Shown: positions 5,198 through 5,709 of the stretch, in pieces
Position numbering within the stretch: position 1 is the stretch's first letter
How the letters are laid out: every line of letters begins with the position of its first letter
Source of the DNA: Syntrophaceae bacterium
Lineage (GTDB): Bacteria; Desulfobacterota; Desulfomonilia; Desulfomonilales; Desulfomonilaceae
NCBI GenBank assembly: GCA_014874425.1
Contig: JACWAG010000339.1
Coordinates: forward strand, 1 to 5,709
Reading direction: 5' to 3'
DNA length: 5,709 nucleotides
Program-made: the position numbers and the translations under genes
Notes under the pieces: generated by a model
Seen by the model: only the letters and a program-made list of their open reading frames with translations
Databases searched by the model: none
Told to the model about the DNA's origin: nothing

Positions 5198-5709
5198 CTT
5201 GATCCTTCCTGTTTTTTTATACAGAGGCGACATGTCTCTGAGTCTTTGGACGATAGGCGGCAAAATTCTCAATACATCATTGACATCTTCATTCGTGTTG
5301 TCAGTGCCCAGGGTAAACAAAAGCGAACCTTGCGCGGTACCGGCGTCGATTCCCATTGCCAACATAACGTGAGACACCTTAAGTGACCTCGAGATACAAG
5401 CTGATCCACTGGCTATTTTAACTCCTTCCATGTCTAGAAACAGGAGCATTGATTCGCCTTCAACATATCTTACGGTGAGGCTCGCGTTCCCAGGCAATCT
5501 TATTGTTGGATGCCCTACGAATCCGACTTCTTCTATTATTGCCGGGACTTCTTTCATCAATCGGTCACGAAGCGGCCTTACGTGATCCATGCGGTTTTGA
5601 ATCTGCGTGATAGCGATTTCAGCGGCTTTGCCCATTCCTATGATTCCGAGAACATTCTCTGTCCCCGCCCTATAGCCTCCTTCCTGAATACCACCATCAA
5701 GCAAAGGAG
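5186..5709 (-). CDS. nifS: NifS/IscS-type cysteine desulfurase, C-terminal part
   Basis: This is the 3' portion of a PLP-dependent cysteine desulfurase that takes sulfur from cysteine and hands it to NifU; the 5' part lies beyond the right edge, so the PLP lysine is not visible. The visible ~174 residues begin PLLDGG and QEGGYRAGTENV, the class-V aminotransferase stretch that follows the PLP-lysine loop. The catalytic loop is ASGSACISRSLKVSHVML; its cysteine codon is at 5396-5398 and is intact. The end, LPPIVQRLRDMSPLY, is typical of NifS/IscS. One oddity is GSLLFTLGTDNT, where E. coli IscS reads SSIRFSLGRFTT: the Arg that usually binds the substrate carboxylate appears to be Leu. The gene stops with TGA 35 bp before nifU and is surely co-transcribed with it. 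An apparent TTG start near the edge is not real, since coding sequence continues upstream of it. Confidence 0.94.
   Translation of the reverse strand, partial: PLLDGGIQEGGYRAGTENVLGIIGMGKAAEIAITQIQNRMDHVRPLRDRLMKEVPAIIEEVGFVGHPTIRLPGNASLTVRYVEGESMLLFLDMEGVKIASGSACISRSLKVSHVMLAMGIDAGTAQGSLLFTLGTDNTNEDVNDVLRILPPIVQRLRDMSPLYKKTGRIKAAS

Noticed and set aside
4662..5709. nifS/nifU as evidence of a nitrogen-fixation cluster
   Set aside because: The NifU is the short IscU-like form and no nif structural or regulatory genes are present; this pair is the general Fe-S assembly system of many anaerobes.

Overview
The window looks like chromosomal DNA of an anaerobic Gram-negative bacterium, most likely of the Desulfobacterota (former Deltaproteobacteria). 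This rests on three things: a periplasmic c-type-heme sensor kinase, which needs cytochrome c maturation; a short clostridial/deltaproteobacterial-type NifU paired with a NifS cysteine desulfurase; and mid-range base composition with AT-rich spacers. The lineage is an inference, as no rRNA or other marker gene is present.

Layout. Positions 1-293 hold no convincing gene. They are AT-rich and contain a short array of TGTnAA direct repeats at about one-helical-turn spacing, plus a weak promoter-like element. Positions 294-4286 form a tight three-gene operon on the + strand. It encodes a membrane histidine kinase with a DUF3365/Tll0287-like periplasmic domain carrying CXXCH, an OmpR-type response regulator that overlaps the kinase gene by 32 bp, and, 8 bp later, a 535-residue flavin (FAD-binding type 4, GlcD/D-lactate dehydrogenase-like) oxidoreductase. 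Positions 4287-4661 are a convergent, very AT-rich spacer. It has an intrinsic terminator pointing in the - direction, a second GC-rich stem-loop, and a central stretch with no clear function. Positions 4662-5709 carry, on the - strand, nifU and the 3' part of nifS, 35 bp apart in transcription order nifS-nifU; nifS runs off the right edge.

How the parts fit. The kinase can plausibly read redox state, oxygen, NO or another heme ligand in the periplasm and phosphorylate the regulator. Co-transcription suggests that the flavoprotein (oxidation of a 2-hydroxy acid such as lactate, glycolate or 2-hydroxyglutarate) belongs to the same response, either as a regulated output or through supply of electrons to the sensed pool. 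The nifS-nifU pair is a separate unit that builds Fe-S clusters. Its NifU has an uncommon cysteine-rich zinc-ribbon-like tail, and its NifS appears to have Leu where the family usually has a substrate-binding Arg.

I see no mobile element, CRISPR array, tRNA or rRNA. The most unusual signals are the heme-sensor/flavoenzyme operon, the NifU tail, the NifS substitution and the direct-repeat array upstream of the operon.
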